Of a stretch of DNA of 64,000 nt, positions 31,840 to 39,165 are shown piece after piece (the first letter of the stretch is position 1; every line of letters begins with the position of its first letter). The notes under the pieces were generated by a model that was not told the DNA's origin, did no database searches, and saw only the letters and a list, made by a program, of their open reading frames with translations. The DNA is from DASUPK01 sp963843085. Its GTDB lineage: Bacteria; Actinomycetota; Thermoleophilia; Solirubrobacterales; 70-9. The stretch spans positions 124,001 to 188,000 of the forward strand of contig CAWJJG010000001.1 of NCBI GenBank assembly GCA_963843085.1. Reading direction: 5' to 3'. The position numbers were made by a program, and so were the translations under genes.

Positions 31840-32332
31840 GCGGTGCTGTGCTGGTCGGACCCGTCGGCTCCGAGTCGACGACGCGGCGCCATTCCCTGAT
31901 GTGCCCGGCCTGGATCACGAAGGCGGTCTTGGCCGCTTCGCCCACGCCGCCACCGCACCGGCCCGGCCCGGGGCGCTCGGTGAGCACGAAGGTCGCGACC
32001 GTGAATCGGCCCGTCCTGGTAGCGGCGGTCAGCCTCGCCCCGCATGGCAGCGACTGATTGAAGGCCTCGACCTGCTGCCGGTTGGCGAGCTGGAGCAGCG
32101 GGCTGCCGTTCTGCACGTAGCTGGGGATCGCGAACCGATCGCTGGCCGACTGGATGTCGCCGGCTCGAAGCTCGTCGGACCACTGGCGGATCACGTTGAC
32201 TGCATCGGGGTCGGCGTTGCCGGCGACCGTGGTCGTGTCGCTGGAATGCGACGATCCGCCGCAGCCCGCCACCAGGAGCAGGGCGAGGAGAGCCGGCAAC
32301 GCGATGACTCGCAGGGCCACGCCTCTCATCAT
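31832..32332 (-). CDS. Lipoprotein of unknown function
   Basis: 166 aa. A type II signal peptide ends in LLLVAGC, so it should be lipidated by Lgt and processed by LspA. The mature part (VNVIRQWSDELRAGDIQSASDRF, FTVATFVLTERPG, KTAFVIQAGHIREWRRV) resembles secreted NTF2/DUF4878-type folds, with two Cys (LPCGARL and GRCGGG) that may pair. Tail-to-tail overlap of 8 nt with the dehydrogenase gene; start overlaps the phosphoesterase by 4 nt. Confidence 0.7.
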   Translation of the reverse strand: MMRGVALRVIALPALLALLLVAGCGGSSHSSDTTTVAGNADPDAVNVIRQWSDELRAGDIQSASDRFAIPSYVQNGSPLLQLANRQQVEAFNQSLPCGARLTAATRTGRFTVATFVLTERPGPGRCGGGVGEAAKTAFVIQAGHIREWRRVVDSEPTGPTSTAPLI

Positions 32333-32817
32333 GGCAATGCCAGGTGGCGGGCCTCGATCTTTCCGTGCCTCACGATCGCCTCGCCCATCGAGCGGTGGGG
32401 CGCCCGCCGCCGCTCGGTCGGGCTGCCGGGGTTGAAGATCTGGAAGCCGTCGAGCTCCTCGTGCAGCGGCATGTGGGAGTGGCCGAAGACCACGGCGTCC
32501 GCGTCCGGGAAGCGAGCGCGCAGGCGCTCCAGCCGGCCCTTCGCCGGACCGGCATCGTGGATCGCTGCGAGGGTGGCGCCGTCGAGGTCCAGGGAGAGCG
32601 ACTCGGGGAGCTCGCGCCGCAGCTCGGGGCTGTCGACGTTGCCGTGCACCGCAGCGACCTGGCCCAGCTCGTGCAGCTCCGCCAGCACGGAGATTTCGCT
32701 GAAGTCACCGGCGTGGACGATCAGATCGGCGGCCCGGAGGACCGCGACGCACTCATCGGACAGCCGCCGCTCGCCGCGCGGCAGATGAGTGTCGGCGATC
32801 AGCGCGAGACGAATCAG
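32329..32817 (-). CDS. YfcE/MJ0936-type metallophosphoesterase
   Basis: About 162 aa. The five metal-binding motifs are visible: IADTHLP (D-x-H), VHAGDFS (GD), VHGNVDS (GN-D), an AIHDAG His and VFGHSHMPL (GH-x-H). Cytoplasmic phosphodiesterase fold. The full N-terminal strand (IRLALIADTH) requires a start at CTG 32817, overlapping the upstream stop as CTGA; the first ATG in frame lies at 32688, past two metal motifs, so it cannot be the true start. Confidence 0.8.
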   Translation of the reverse strand: MIRLALIADTHLPRGERRLSDECVAVLRAADLIVHAGDFSEISVLAELHELGQVAAVHGNVDSPELRRELPESLSLDLDGATLAAIHDAGPAKGRLERLRARFPDADAVVFGHSHMPLHEELDGFQIFNPGSPTERRRAPHRSMGEAIVRHGKIEARHLALP

Positions 32818-33005
32818 TCGTCCCGCAGCTCCGAGCGCTCGCGCTCGGCCAGCTTCCGCTCGAGATAGGCGGATTTGGCGGCGCGACGGCGATGCTGGCG
32901 CTCCTCCTCCGGCGTGATCGAGTCGGGGATCGCCTCGTGCTCCTCCGTCGCCCGCTCCTGCTGCGCGCGCCGCAGCTCCTCGGTGGTCGGCTCTCTCTTC
33001 GGCAT
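32814..33005 (-). CDS. Small charged helical protein
   Basis: 63 aa, ATG 33005. Almost wholly charged and helix-forming (EELRRAQQERATEEHEAIPD, RRRAAKSAYLERKLAERERS). No Cys, no membrane segment. Positioned directly ahead of the phosphoesterase with overlapping stop/start, so translation is probably coupled. Function unknown. Confidence 0.6.
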   Translation of the reverse strand: MPKREPTTEELRRAQQERATEEHEAIPDSITPEEERQHRRRAAKSAYLERKLAERERSELRDD

Positions 33006-33034
33006 TCCGGCGAGAGTAGTACCGCGCGATCTCG

Positions 33035-33277
33035 CTAGACGGGTGACTTGGACCGACCCTCGCGGCCCTTCGATCCGCTCTTGCGAACCGCCTTGCGGGC
33101 GGTCTCGAACGGCTTCTGCAGCCAGCGTCCGGCCTTTCCCGGCGCCTCGCTCGCGCCTCGCTCGCCGAGCTGCAGCGGCTTGTCGCCCGCGCGCTGGAAG
33201 TGGCGCGAGAGCCGTGGCGCGAGGAAAGCCAACACAGCCAGGACGATGCAGAAGACGATGACCGCGGCGATCAGCAT
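33035..33277 (-). CDS. Small single-span membrane protein with basic tail
   Basis: 80 aa. One membrane segment at the N-terminus (LIAAVIVFCIVLAVLAFLAP) and a cytoplasmic, Lys/Arg/Gly-rich tail (ETARKAVRKSGSKGREGRSK). Function unknown. Divergent from imuB with 84 bp between starts. Confidence 0.6.
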   Translation of the reverse strand: MLIAAVIVFCIVLAVLAFLAPRLSRHFQRAGDKPLQLGERGASEAPGKAGRWLQKPFETARKAVRKSGSKGREGRSKSPV

Positions 33278-33325
33278 GTTGCTCCGGAGGCTTCCCGGTG
33301 AAGCCGATCCCTAATCGGCAGTTCC

Positions 33326-33354
33326 TTGACTGATGGGCCCGGGTATACGAACAT
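33326..33354 (+). promoter_or_regulatory. Probable promoter of the imuB cassette
   Basis: TTGACT (33326-33331), 17-bp spacer, then GAACAT (33349-33354) placed seven bases before the ATG at 33362. With no ribosome-binding site before that ATG, a leaderless transcript starting at or next to it is likely. The -10 overlaps the LexA box. Confidence 0.45.
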
Positions 33355-33361
33355 ACGTTCG
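33348..33361 (+). promoter_or_regulatory. LexA operator (SOS box)
   Basis: CGAACATACGTTCG is a perfect palindromic match to the Gram-positive/actinobacterial SOS box CGAAC-N4-GTTCG. It directly abuts the imuB start codon and covers the presumed -10 region, where bound LexA would block transcription. Confidence 0.88.
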
Positions 33362-34576
33362 ATGCCTGTTGCATGCGCCCTGATCCCCCGCTTCCGGCTG
33401 ATCGCAGCGACAGCCGGACCAACATCAAACGGGTCGCGCAGTCGCGCGCCCTCGCATCTACTGGCGCGCCCGGCGGCCCTGGCCCCGGAGCCGGGCGCCG
33501 CGCAGCTGATCGGCGAGGTCACCGAATCCGCGGAGCGCTTCGGCCTGCGGGCCGGGATGAGGATGGGCGAGGCGCTCTCGCGCTGTCCCGAGCTCGCCCT
33601 GGTCCCCCCGGATCTCGAGCGGGCCGAGCGCTCCTGGGAGGAGGGGCTCCGGCGCCTGGAGGGCATCGGCGCGCAGGTCGAGTCCGGTCGCGCCGGCGAG
33701 GCGTTCTTCGAGGCGGGCGGCCTGAGCCGGCTCTGGAGGGGGATCGAGGGAGTGCTGCGGCGGGCTCGCGAGCAGCTCGGCTCCACGGTTCGGCTGGGCG
33801 CCGGGCCGGGCCGCTTCAGCGCCTACGTTGCGGCGACGAGCGCGGCGGGCGTCGTCCCGGATGGCGGAGCGGCCGAGTTCTTGGATCCGCTGCCGGTCTC
33901 GCTGCTCTGCGGCCGTCTCGGTGAGGATGGAGACGACCTTCCCAACGAGCTCGAGCGGCTCGGGGTCTCCACCCTGGGCCGGCTCGCCGGGCTTCCGCGA
34001 GACGCGGTCGCCGACCGCTTCGGGCGTATCGGCCTTCGGGCGCGGCGATTGGCGGGCGGCGAGGACGACCCGCTCCGGCCCAGACCGGTCCGGGAACCGC
34101 TTGCGGTCGAGCTCGAGCTCCCCGAGGCCGTCTCCGGGCAGCAGCTCGAGAGATCCCTCGAGCTGCTCATCTCCCGCCTCCTCGCACACGGCGCGCGGCG
34201 CGGCAGGACACTGCGGACGCTCCGCCTCTCCGCCCGGCTGGCGGCTGGCGGCGGCTGGCGGCGGCAGGTCGCGCTGCGGCGAGCGAGCGCGGACCGGGCG
34301 CGGCTCGCTGACGCCCTCCTCCCCCACCTCGCCCTGCTGCCGGCACCGGCGGAGACGCTGCGGCTCGAGGCTCTTGGCCTGGGGCCGGAGACCGGCGACC
34401 AGCTCTCGCTGTCGGGCCCCGAGGAGGAGCGCCGCGGGCGCATCTCCGAGGCGGTTCGCCAGACCCGCTCCGCTGCCGGCGCGGACTCGGTCCTGAGGGT
34501 GCTCGAGGTGGATCCGGAGTCGCGGGTGCCGGAGCGGCGCGAGGTCCTCATGCCCTTCCCTGAAGAGCAGCGTTGA
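33362..34576 (+). CDS. ImuB-like Y-family DNA polymerase homologue
   Basis: 404 aa. The Y-family palm/finger pattern is recognisable (ERFGLRAGMRMGEALSRCPE, VRLGAGPGRFSAYVAATSA) and the HhH thumb segment reads LERLGVSTLGRLAGLPRDAV with FGRIGLRARRLAGG. The acidic catalytic residues of true polymerases (the DxD and SxDE motifs) are missing, as in ImuB, which instead couples DnaE2 to the beta clamp. It heads an operon with the DUF6504 gene and dnaE2 under a LexA box. No imuA'-type RecA-like gene is seen. Residues 22-33 are encoded by a palindromic repeat. Confidence 0.85.
   Translation: MPVACALIPRFRLIAATAGPTSNGSRSRAPSHLLARPAALAPEPGAAQLIGEVTESAERFGLRAGMRMGEALSRCPELALVPPDLERAERSWEEGLRRLEGIGAQVESGRAGEAFFEAGGLSRLWRGIEGVLRRAREQLGSTVRLGAGPGRFSAYVAATSAAGVVPDGGAAEFLDPLPVSLLCGRLGEDGDDLPNELERLGVSTLGRLAGLPRDAVADRFGRIGLRARRLAGGEDDPLRPRPVREPLAVELELPEAVSGQQLERSLELLISRLLAHGARRGRTLRTLRLSARLAAGGGWRRQVALRRASADRARLADALLPHLALLPAPAETLRLEALGLGPETGDQLSLSGPEEERRGRISEAVRQTRSAAGADSVLRVLEVDPESRVPERREVLMPFPEEQR
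33427..33458 (+). repeat. Palindromic repeat copy 2, in frame in imuB
   Basis: AAACGGG-T-CGCGC-AGTC-GCGCG-CCC-TCGCATC. The hairpin has a 3-bp and a 5-bp helix around a single bulged T. Encodes SNGSRSRAPSH between an otherwise normal strand (ALIPRFRLIAA) and RPAALAPEPG. Confidence 0.85.
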
Positions 34577-34845
34577 TGCGGCCGGGCCGCATCAACAAGC
34601 CCTGGCCGGTCCCGGTCCAGGCCGGCTCCGATGGGACGCCTCAGACGATCGGCCGCCTGGCGGTGGAGTCGATCCGCGAGGAGTGGCTCGTCGAAGACGG
34701 CTGGTGGACCCAGAAACCCCTGCAAAGACGCTATTTCGAAGTGGTGCTGGAGGACGGCTCGGATGTGGTCGTCTTCGCCGAGCCCGCATCAAACGGGTCG
34801 CGCTCACGCGCGCCCTCGCTTAACTGGTACCGGCAGCGGGACTGA
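34576..34845 (+). CDS. DUF6504-type mutasome-associated small protein
   Basis: 89 aa; ATG 34576 shares a base with the imuB stop (a TTG at 34573 is the alternative). Core motif RPGRINKPWPVPVQ followed by VESIREEWLVEDGWWTQKPL and RRYFEVVLEDGSDVVVF matches a family recurrently encoded between ImuB and DnaE2 in actinobacteria. Mechanism unknown. Residues 73-81 come from a palindromic repeat that splits VVFAEPA from NWYRQRD. Overlaps dnaE2 by one base. Confidence 0.8.
   Translation: MRPGRINKPWPVPVQAGSDGTPQTIGRLAVESIREEWLVEDGWWTQKPLQRRYFEVVLEDGSDVVVFAEPASNGSRSRAPSLNWYRQRD
34791..34819 (+). repeat. Palindromic repeat copy 3, in frame in the DUF6504 gene
   Basis: AAACGGG-T-CGCGC-TCAC-GCGCG-CCC-TCGC, same reading phase as copy 2 and so the same peptide SNGSRSRAPS. 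The 3' arm loses match after TCGC. Confidence 0.85.
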
Positions 34846-37800
34846 TGTCCTGGATCGAGCTGCACTGCCACAGCGCCTACTCCTTCCTGGATGGCGCCTC
34901 CGACCCGGCCGAGCTGGCGGCCACCGCGGCCGAGCTCGGCCACGAGGCCCTCGCGCTGACAGACCACGACAACGTCTGCGGCGCGATGGAGTTCGCGCAC
35001 GCCTGCAAGGGGGTCGGCGTCCGCCCCATCATCGGCTGCGAGCTGACCGTGGAGGTGCCGCGCCGGATGCCCCGCCCGGTCCACGTCACGCTCTTGGTGG
35101 AGAGCGCGCGCGGCTGGGCCAGCCTCTGCCGGCTGATCACCGAGGCGCACTGCGGGACGCGAGAGGGAGCTGGGATGAGAGATCCCCTGCCCCCATCAAT
35201 CCCGATCGACGAGCTCGAGCGCCATACCGGGGGACTGGTCTGCCTCTCCGGCTGCGCCCGCGACGGCGCCGTGGCCGGCAGCTGGGAGCGCGGCGATCCA
35301 GCCGGGGCGACCCACCTGGCCGAACGCCTGCTGCGCGCCTTCGGCCCGGATCACTTCCGGATCGAGCTGCAGCGGCCGCTCTGGCGACATGACCGCTCGC
35401 GCAACCGCTGGCTCGTCTCGCTGGCGGAGCGGCTCGGCGTTCCGGCGGTGGCGACCGGCGACGCGCATGCCCACGAGCGCTCCCGCCTCGCCCTCCAGGA
35501 CGCAATGGTCGCGGTGCGTCTCGGGGCGACCCTGGACGAGACCGAGGGGATGCGACGGGGGAACTCCGCCTCCGCCCTGCTTGGATGCGAGGGTGCGCCG
35601 CAAGGCGCAACCCGTTTGACGTCTGCGGCGGCGCGGTTCCGCGATCACCCCGAAGCGGTCGTCGAGACCGAGCGGCTCGCCGAGCGCCTGCGCTTCGACC
35701 TGACCAGGGAGATCGGCTACAGCTATCCCGGCGCGGAGGACGCAGGCGCTGACCGCCGCCTGGCCGAGCTCTGCCGCGTGCGCCTGGTTCACCGCTACGA
35801 GGGGACCGCCCACCGTGCCGAGGCCGAGCGGCGCCTCGACGAGGAGCTGGCGCTGATCAGGAAGCTGCGGCTCTCGGGCTTCTTCCTGCTCCATCAGGAC
35901 ATGCTGGAGCTGGCCCGCGAGGTCGCGGCCGAGGTGCGCGGCCCTGAATCCGCGCGCAGGCTGCTCCCTCCCGGCCGCGGTCGCGGCTCCAGCGTCAGCT
36001 CGCTGGTCTGCTACCTGACGGGCCTCTCGCACATCGATCCTGTGAAGAACGACCTCTTCCTGGGGCGCTTCCTGAACGAGGAGCTGACCGAGGTCCCGGA
36101 CATCGACCTCGACTTCCCGCGGGATATCCGCGAGAAGCTGATCCCACGGGTCCACGAGCGCTACGGATCGGAGCGCTCGGCGCTGGTCGCCTCCTTCGCC
36201 ACCTACCGGGCCCGCGGCGCCATCCGCGATCTCGGCAAGGCGCTGGGGCTGCCGATCGGCGAGGTCGAGCGCTTCGCCCGCGCCGTGGACGTCTGCGAGG
36301 CGAGCCGAGACGCCTGGGCCCGGATGGAGGAGACCCTCGGCAAGCTGCGCGCCCGCTCCCCCCGCTGGCGGGCGCTGGCCGAGCTGCTGCCGGAGATCGC
36401 GGGTCTCCCCCGGCACATGTCCCAGCACCCCGGCGGCATGGTCATCTCGACGACGCCACTGATCGAGCTCTGCCCGGTGCAGCCGGCGGCGATGGAGGGG
36501 CGCCAGATCGTCCAGTGGGACAAGGACTCGTGCGCGGACGCGGGCTTCCTGAAGATCGATCTGCTCGGCCTCGGGATGCTCTCGGCGGTCGAGCGCTGCG
36601 TCGACGAGATCGCCCGCACCCGCGGCGAGCGGATCGACCTCTCCCATGTGCCGTTCGATGACAGCGAGGTCTGGAGCGCGATCCAGAAGGCCGAGACCAC
36701 GGGCGTCTTCCAGATCGAGAGCCGGGCGCAGATGCAGATGCTCCCCCGGACGCTTCCCGAGGACCTCGACGACCTCACCGTGCAGGTCGCGCTGGTGCGG
36801 CCGGGACCGATCCAGGGCGGCGCCGTTCACCCATACATCGAGCGGCGCAAGCGGCTCCGCTCCGATCCCGACTACGAGATCCCCTACGAGCATCCCTCGC
36901 TCGAGCCACCGCTCCGCGACACCCTGGGGGCGATCGTCTTCCAGGACCAGGTGCTCGAGGTGTCGATGGCGCTGGCCGGCTTCTCGGTCGGCGAGGCCGA
37001 GGGGCTGCGGCGGGCGATGAGCCGCAAGCGATCTCAGGCCGCGATGGAGCGCTACCGCGAGCGGTTCATCGAGGGCGCGATCGGTCGCGGGGTCTCGCGG
37101 GAGGTCGCCGAGAGGGTCTTCGGCCAGATCGAGGGCTTCTCGGGCTTCGGCTTCCCCAAGTCGCATTCCGCCGCCTTCGGCCTGCTCGCCTACCAGTCGA
37201 TGTGGCTGCGCGTCCACTACGGGCCGGAGCTGCTCTGCGCCCTGCTCAACGAGCAGCCGATGGGCTTCTATCCGCCCGACGCGCTGGTTCACGAGGGGCA
37301 GCGGCGCGGCGTCGAGATCCTCCCTCCGGATGTCAACGTCAGCGAGCTGGACTGCCGGGTGGAGACGACGGGCGCAGAGGCGGGATCGATGGGCAACCCG
37401 CCGGTCCGGATCGGCCTCGGCTACGTCGCCCAGGTGGCCGAGATCGAAGCCCGGGCTGTGATCGACGAGCGCCTCCGCGGCGGCTCGTACCGCAGCATCT
37501 CGGACCTGGCGGGGCGCTCCGGAGCGAGCGCGGCGGCCCTGCAGCGCCTCGCCTGGTCGGGTGCCTGCGACGGGCTCGTCCAGGACCCCTCCATGCCGGC
37601 TGACCCGGATGTCGAGCTCCGGCGTCCCGCTCTCTGGGAGGTGGGCGCCTCGGCTCGCGCCACCCGCACAGAAGACGGGGCTCAGCTGGCTCTCCCGCTC
37701 GATGGCTCCCCCACCCCGCCGCTGCCCGAGCTCGGGCCATGGGAGCGGATCGTGGCCGACTACCGGACCACCGGGATGACCCTGGGCCGTCATCCAATGG

Positions 37801-38270
37801 AGCTGATCCGAGGGACCCTGTCCGCGGAGGTGCTCAGCAGTGAGGGCATTGCCCGGACCCGCGATGGCAGCCGGGTCAAGGTGGCCGGGATGGTGGTCGC
37901 CCGACAACGCCCGGCGACCGCCAACGGCGTCGTCTTCATGCTGCTCGAGGACGAGCGCGGCACGATCAATTTGATCGTCCCTCCCCCGGTCGTCGAGTGC
38001 CATCGCCTCGCCGTCCGGACCTCGGGCTTCGTCTTGGCCGCCGGCAAGCTCGAGCACCGCGAGGGAACCACCAACGTCGTCGTCACCCGGATCGACCGCC
38101 TCAGCACGGACGAGCTGCCCCCACCGCGAATCCGCGAGCTCGAGCCGCCGGTCGATGCGAGGGTGCGCCATAGCGCAACCCGTTTGGGGGAGACCGGCCG
38201 CGAGGCGGCGATGGCGGAGCTGGCCGCCTCCCTGCCGACCCCGCACAGCTTCGGCCGCCGCGGCCGTTAG
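34845..38270 (+). CDS. dnaE2: Error-prone DNA polymerase III alpha subunit
   Basis: 1141 aa C-family polymerase. N-terminal PHP domain (ELHCHSAYSFLDGASDP, LALTDHDNV), palm with PDIDLDFPRDIREK, DKDSCADAGFLKIDLLGLG, QIESRAQMQM and QVALVRPGPIQGG; C-terminal OB region (GTINLIVPP) and SFGRRGR end. DnaE2 replaces DnaE1 at lesions during SOS mutagenesis together with ImuB. Two palindromic repeats lie inside the gene: after about residue 246, between the PHP and palm domains, and at about residues 1104-1114 in the C-terminal linker. Convergent overlap of 4 nt with the next gene. Confidence 0.96.
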   Translation: MSWIELHCHSAYSFLDGASDPAELAATAAELGHEALALTDHDNVCGAMEFAHACKGVGVRPIIGCELTVEVPRRMPRPVHVTLLVESARGWASLCRLITEAHCGTREGAGMRDPLPPSIPIDELERHTGGLVCLSGCARDGAVAGSWERGDPAGATHLAERLLRAFGPDHFRIELQRPLWRHDRSRNRWLVSLAERLGVPAVATGDAHAHERSRLALQDAMVAVRLGATLDETEGMRRGNSASALLGCEGAPQGATRLTSAAARFRDHPEAVVETERLAERLRFDLTREIGYSYPGAEDAGADRRLAELCRVRLVHRYEGTAHRAEAERRLDEELALIRKLRLSGFFLLHQDMLELAREVAAEVRGPESARRLLPPGRGRGSSVSSLVCYLTGLSHIDPVKNDLFLGRFLNEELTEVPDIDLDFPRDIREKLIPRVHERYGSERSALVASFATYRARGAIRDLGKALGLPIGEVERFARAVDVCEASRDAWARMEETLGKLRARSPRWRALAELLPEIAGLPRHMSQHPGGMVISTTPLIELCPVQPAAMEGRQIVQWDKDSCADAGFLKIDLLGLGMLSAVERCVDEIARTRGERIDLSHVPFDDSEVWSAIQKAETTGVFQIESRAQMQMLPRTLPEDLDDLTVQVALVRPGPIQGGAVHPYIERRKRLRSDPDYEIPYEHPSLEPPLRDTLGAIVFQDQVLEVSMALAGFSVGEAEGLRRAMSRKRSQAAMERYRERFIEGAIGRGVSREVAERVFGQIEGFSGFGFPKSHSAAFGLLAYQSMWLRVHYGPELLCALLNEQPMGFYPPDALVHEGQRRGVEILPPDVNVSELDCRVETTGAEAGSMGNPPVRIGLGYVAQVAEIEARAVIDERLRGGSYRSISDLAGRSGASAAALQRLAWSGACDGLVQDPSMPADPDVELRRPALWEVGASARATRTEDGAQLALPLDGSPTPPLPELGPWERIVADYRTTGMTLGRHPMELIRGTLSAEVLSSEGIARTRDGSRVKVAGMVVARQRPATANGVVFMLLEDERGTINLIVPPPVVECHRLAVRTSGFVLAAGKLEHREGTTNVVVTRIDRLSTDELPPPRIRELEPPVDARVRHSATRLGETGREAAMAELAASLPTPHSFGRRGR
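35584..35617 (-). repeat. Palindromic repeat copy 4, in frame in dnaE2 (reverse orientation)
   Basis: On the minus strand AAACGGG-T-TGCGCC-TTGC-GGCGCA-CCC-TCGCATC. Reads through dnaE2 as CEGAPQGATRL between NSASALLG and AAARFRDHPEA. Confidence 0.85.
38154..38185 (-). repeat. Palindromic repeat copy 5, in frame in dnaE2 (reverse orientation)
   Basis: On the minus strand AAACGGG-T-TGCGC-TATG-GCGCA-CCC-TCGCATC. Encodes DARVRHSATRL in the linker after the OB domain. One base pair shorter in the stem than copy 4, with a changed loop. Confidence 0.85.
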
Positions 38271-38818
38271 AGGGAGCGGACCGCCTCGACGATCGGGGAG
38301 AGATCCCCCCGCTCGTAGAGGTGCCCATAGCCATCGAGCGGGTGCACGCTCGCCTCGGGGAGCCTCGCCGCGCAGCGATCGAGTTGCTCGAACGGGATCA
38401 CCTCGTCATCGCGGCTGTGGAAGAGGTGGGTCGCCGGCGGCGGCGGGCCCTCGCCCGGCCAGCTCTCGGGCAGCGCCCACTCGCGCTCCCAGCCCTCGGA
38501 TCCCCAAAGTGGCGTCGCGGCGAGGACCAGTCCCGCCACCCTCTGATCGAAGCCCCTCTCTGCCCAGTACTTCAACGCCACCGAGCTCCCCAGCGAATGA
38601 CCGAAGACGACCACCGTCCCGTCCAAGGCCTCGAGCTCGGCAGCAATGCGGTCCCGCCACGGCTCGTAGTGCGGGTCCAAGGCGGTCCCGGGCATGACCG
38701 GGAAGAGGACTTCGTAGTCCGGCCCCAGCTCCTCCCGCAGCCGTCGAGCCAACGGCTCACTGCCCTCACCGGGCCCCTGCGGGCCCGAGCTGTGCAGGAA
38801 CAGGACGGGCGTCGCCAA
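38267..38818 (-). CDS. Small alpha/beta hydrolase (RBBP9/YdeN-like)
   Basis: About 183 aa from a TTG at 38818. VLFLHSSGPQGPGEGSEPLA gives the oxyanion loop, VVFGHSLGSSVALKYW the nucleophile Ser, FHSRDDEVIPFEQ the acid and LDGYGHLYE the His. Resembles serine hydrolases that act on small esters. Open frame continues to 39139 but the added residues look like antisense of the gene at 38939. Confidence 0.75.
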   Translation of the reverse strand: MATPVLFLHSSGPQGPGEGSEPLARRLREELGPDYEVLFPVMPGTALDPHYEPWRDRIAAELEALDGTVVVFGHSLGSSVALKYWAERGFDQRVAGLVLAATPLWGSEGWEREWALPESWPGEGPPPPATHLFHSRDDEVIPFEQLDRCAARLPEASVHPLDGYGHLYERGDLSPIVEAVRSL

Positions 38819-38938
38819 GCTCAGCCCAGCCCTGGTTTGGTCACCATGGTCCGGGGCAACATATCTCGCCGGGAGCGGCCTGCAACTTCCCCTGCAAATG
38901 AGGCGGTTCCGTCCGAGCTCATCCATAGCTTGCCGGCC

Positions 38939-39133
38939 ATGGGAAAGCTCATTGACATAAGAGAGCGGCTGCTCGACGCGGCCGACCTGGTGATCGACTT
39001 CGCGACGCTCGGCGAGTACGGGATCGAGCCCGAACCCGTCCGGGAGTGCGAGAGGCAGCCCATCCGGCTCGCCTCCGGTGCTCCGCACCACCTGCACGAC
39101 CGTGCTGGCGTGCAGGACCGCGTCGCCGCCTAG
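38939..39133 (+). CDS. Small hypothetical protein
   Basis: 64 aa. The N-terminal half looks like real protein with biased codons (MGKLIDIRERLLDAADLV then IDFATLGEYGIEPEPVRE). No family recognised and no strong ribosome-binding site. Convergent with the M28 peptidase. Kept because GC at third positions is high and the helix pattern is coherent. Confidence 0.45.
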   Translation: MGKLIDIRERLLDAADLVIDFATLGEYGIEPEPVRECERQPIRLASGAPHHLHDRAGVQDRVAA

Positions 39134-39165
39134 CTTCACGCGGCGACTGCTTCGCGGCGCGCCGC

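Noticed and set aside
35196..38246. A 1016-codon open frame antisense to dnaE2
   Set aside because: Same GC-bias artefact; no motif, and the plus strand holds all DnaE2 signatures.
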